Assembly: GCA_003242085.1 (NCBI GenBank)
Contig: QBML01000015.1
Location: forward strand, 1-64,000
Length of the DNA stretch: 64,000 nucleotides
Reading direction: 5' to 3'
From: Pseudanabaena frigida
GTDB taxonomy: Bacteria > Cyanobacteriota > Cyanobacteriia > Pseudanabaenales > Pseudanabaenaceae
The notes under the pieces are model-generated. The model did no database searches and was not told the origin of the DNA. It saw only the letters and a program-made list of their open reading frames with translations. Within the stretch, counting starts at the first letter, position 1. Every line of letters starts with the position of its first letter. This document shows, piece after piece, positions 62,843 through 64,000 of this stretch. The translations under genes were made by a program, and so were the position numbers.

Positions 62843-63664
62843 CTAGTGTTTTTTTTTCTTGCTCTTACCAACCCACAACCTTAAAGTATTGGGAATCTCT
62901 AAATCCTGAGTACCCGCACCAAGTCCCACTTTCTTGATTTTTATTAAAGGAACTTCACCAAATTTTTCACAGAGCGTAACGGTGATCGCGGCTCCTGTGG
63001 GTGTTACTAATTCTTTCCTAATACCATTATCAAAAGTCGTAACTTCATGCATTTCCCATAATTTTAATGTTGCGGGTGCGGGTACGGGCATTTTGCCATG
63101 TTCGCAATCCACATACCCTCCCCCCGCAGGCAAAGCCGAGCAATAGATTTTATCAACTTCTAACCAAGCAAATCCAGCACAAGTACAGACAATATCGACG
63201 ATCGCGTCCAATGCCCCCACCTCGTGAAAATGCACTGCTTCGGGAGCAATACCATGCACTGAGCCTTCAGCGATTGCCAATTCTCGAAATGTTGCCAAAC
63301 TCCAATCCTCTACTTGCGATGGTAATTTGGCATCACAAATAATCTTTTCTATATCGGGTAAGTGACGATGAACTTGATGGAAGTGATCTATGTGCCTATG
63401 GGTTAAATTATCTGTATTGGAATGATTGGAGTCAATAGTTGGCGGCTCACTGCCCACATAGTTCAGTAATTCAACATGCATCTTAGTTGCTTCGATTCCA
63501 CCCCGACGAACTAATTCTGACCATAATTTGACTTCGCGATCGAGTCCTAATTTGCGAACAATATCGCTCAAATATTCTAAAGGTACACCAGCGCTTACCA
63601 ACGCGCCCAAGCACATATCACCTGAGATTCCTGTTGGACAATCTAAATATGCAATGTTTCCCAT
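62843..63664 (-). CDS. larC: LarC, N-terminal part
   Basis: 273 residues: AYLDCPTGISGDMCLGALVSAGVPLEYLSDIVRKLGL, SVHGIAPEAVHFHEVGALDAIVDIVCTCAGFAWL, GTPAPAT-like VPAPATLKLW, ELVTPTGAAI. This is the N-terminal half of LarC with a His-rich loop (NHSNTDNLTHRHIDHFHQVHRH). LarC completes the nickel-pincer cofactor used by LarA-type racemases. The frame ends KSKKKKH at TAG immediately after nine A. A complete LarC is about 400-450 residues, so this ORF alone is incomplete. ATG 63664 starts MGNIAYLDC. Confidence 0.9.
   Translation of the reverse strand: MGNIAYLDCPTGISGDMCLGALVSAGVPLEYLSDIVRKLGLDREVKLWSELVRRGGIEATKMHVELLNYVGSEPPTIDSNHSNTDNLTHRHIDHFHQVHRHLPDIEKIICDAKLPSQVEDWSLATFRELAIAEGSVHGIAPEAVHFHEVGALDAIVDIVCTCAGFAWLEVDKIYCSALPAGGGYVDCEHGKMPVPAPATLKLWEMHEVTTFDNGIRKELVTPTGAAITVTLCEKFGEVPLIKIKKVGLGAGTQDLEIPNTLRLWVGKSKKKKH
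62849..62857 (-). other. Slippery run of nine A residues (candidate -1 frameshift site)
   Basis: On the minus strand the sequence is AGC AAG AAA AAA AAA CAC TAG. In the larC 5' frame TAG ends translation just after the run. Slipping back one base gives AAA AAA AAA ACA CTA GAT TTA GAT and an open frame to the larC 3' half. Eight bases after the run, TTAGATAA can pair with TTATCTAG further down, a weak candidate stem. Transcriptional slippage is an alternative. Confidence 0.7.
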
Positions 63665-63770
63665 AGCTAATCCTGACAGAAATTATAAAGTGACTCCTGT
63701 CTGAATCCTATCATTTACGACGAGTGTGGTGCTTTACGCCGACCATCCTAAAACGCATTGACGTTATAGC

Positions 63771-63803
63771 AAAGCTAAAAATGGCGTTGCCATTTTTAGC
63801 TTT
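63771..63803. repeat. Hairpin with GTT loop
   Basis: AAAGCTAAAAATGGC, GTT, perfect complement (15 bp). One of three hairpins in the 336 nt from 63665 to the window end, where no gene is supported. Confidence 0.7.
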
Positions 63804-63830
63804 TAAAATCCTTACTGGGTTTGTTTTTTC

Positions 63831-63862
63831 ATTCATAAAAGTGTGTTAACACTTTTATGAAT
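63831..63862. repeat. Hairpin with GTTA loop
   Basis: ATTCATAAAAGTGT, GTTA, perfect complement (14 bp). Confidence 0.7.
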
Positions 63863-63867
63863 TGGTA

Positions 63868-63922
63868 TAAAGAACTGATTTTTGTGGCGTGACTTTGTCG
63901 CGCTACAAAAATCAGTTCTTTA
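63868..63922. repeat. Hairpin near the window end
   Basis: TAAAGAACTGATTTTTGTGG and complement with a GC-containing tip (GCG...CGC) and a small imperfection. Resembles the other A/T-rich-armed elements. Confidence 0.7.
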
Positions 63923-64000
63923 TTAAATCGCAAAATTCAAAGTACTATGCATCAAAATTTTTCGATGAAAAACCGATTACTCCTTGGAGGTTAGTACCAG

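Noticed and set aside
1763-63922. Regularly recurring palindromes taken as a CRISPR array
   Set aside because: Copies are kilobases apart, vary in sequence, and there are no uniform spacers or cas genes.

Overview
The window reads as a cyanobacterial chromosome segment, most likely a Pseudanabaena-like organism. The HIP1 octamer GCGATCGC is scattered throughout. The gene content is cyanobacterial (cytochrome cM, a PATAN response regulator in a Pil-type chemosensory operon, cyanobacterial-type glutamate-cysteine ligase, GvpK, DUF2808, DUF3095), and intergenic spaces are packed with perfect hairpins. The genus is an inference; the cyanobacterial assignment is secure. I see no rRNA, CRISPR array, prophage, integrase or transposase gene. 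One tRNA, tRNA-Lys(CUU), is present.

Layout. 0-9.5 kb: a DUF-like protein and an ABC-2 permease (minus strand), then a NarL-type response regulator, a membrane class III nucleotide cyclase next to an MscS channel with a cyclic-nucleotide-binding-like domain, tRNA-Lys, a Ser/Thr kinase and RNase PH. 9.6-13.6 kb: cytM, hemE, mtnP and hslO. 13.8-19.1 kb: a TPR protein and a large hybrid histidine kinase. 19.5-25 kb: rpsU, a nuclease, a DUF2993 protein, an ECF sigma / membrane anti-sigma / Spy-CpxP-like operon, and the heme A pair ctaA-ctaB. 25-28 kb: a polysaccharide deacetylase-NAGPA fusion and a YdcF/ElyC-like protein. 28.7-36.8 kb: a complete Pil-type chemosensory operon (PATAN-REC, CheY, CheW, MCP, CheA-REC, second CheW-like). 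36.9-47.5 kb: purL, a sulfite-oxidase-like enzyme, a DciA-like protein, an ATPase, three small minus-strand genes, a TolC-family protein and pepA. 47.6-53.1 kb: a giant TPR-STAND-WD40 protein followed by a ribbon-helix-helix/MazF toxin-antitoxin pair. 53.2-64 kb: a gamma carbonic anhydrase-like protein, an Opp/Dpp double ATPase, a Uma2 protein, gshA, a DUF3095 protein, guaA, a DUF2808 protein, an orphan gvpK, and larC.

Two signals stand out. First, larC is split into two ORFs in different frames at a run of nine A residues. A single -1 slip on that run joins them without any intervening stop and restores full-length LarC, matching what is known for Lactobacillus plantarum larC (programmed frameshifting). 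Second, about thirty hairpin elements occupy the intergenic space. The largest family has conserved outer arms ending in TATAGC, a conserved AAAACCC/GGGTTTT boundary and a GGCGC-loop-GCGCC tip, but the inner arms differ from copy to copy while staying almost perfectly self-complementary. The tip also occurs in both orientations relative to the arms. A second family carries a constant tail (GAGCGCAAAGCGCTGTA-like). Several elements supply stop codons or C-terminal codons of neighbouring genes.

Links between genes: the cyclase-channel pair suggests local cyclic-nucleotide signalling, though the channel's binding cassette lacks its usual arginine. The sigma/anti-sigma/Spy trio looks like an envelope or metal stress sensor. 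The Pil operon should control twitching phototaxis. The STAND-WD40 gene plus toxin-antitoxin pair is a possible conflict or defence locus.
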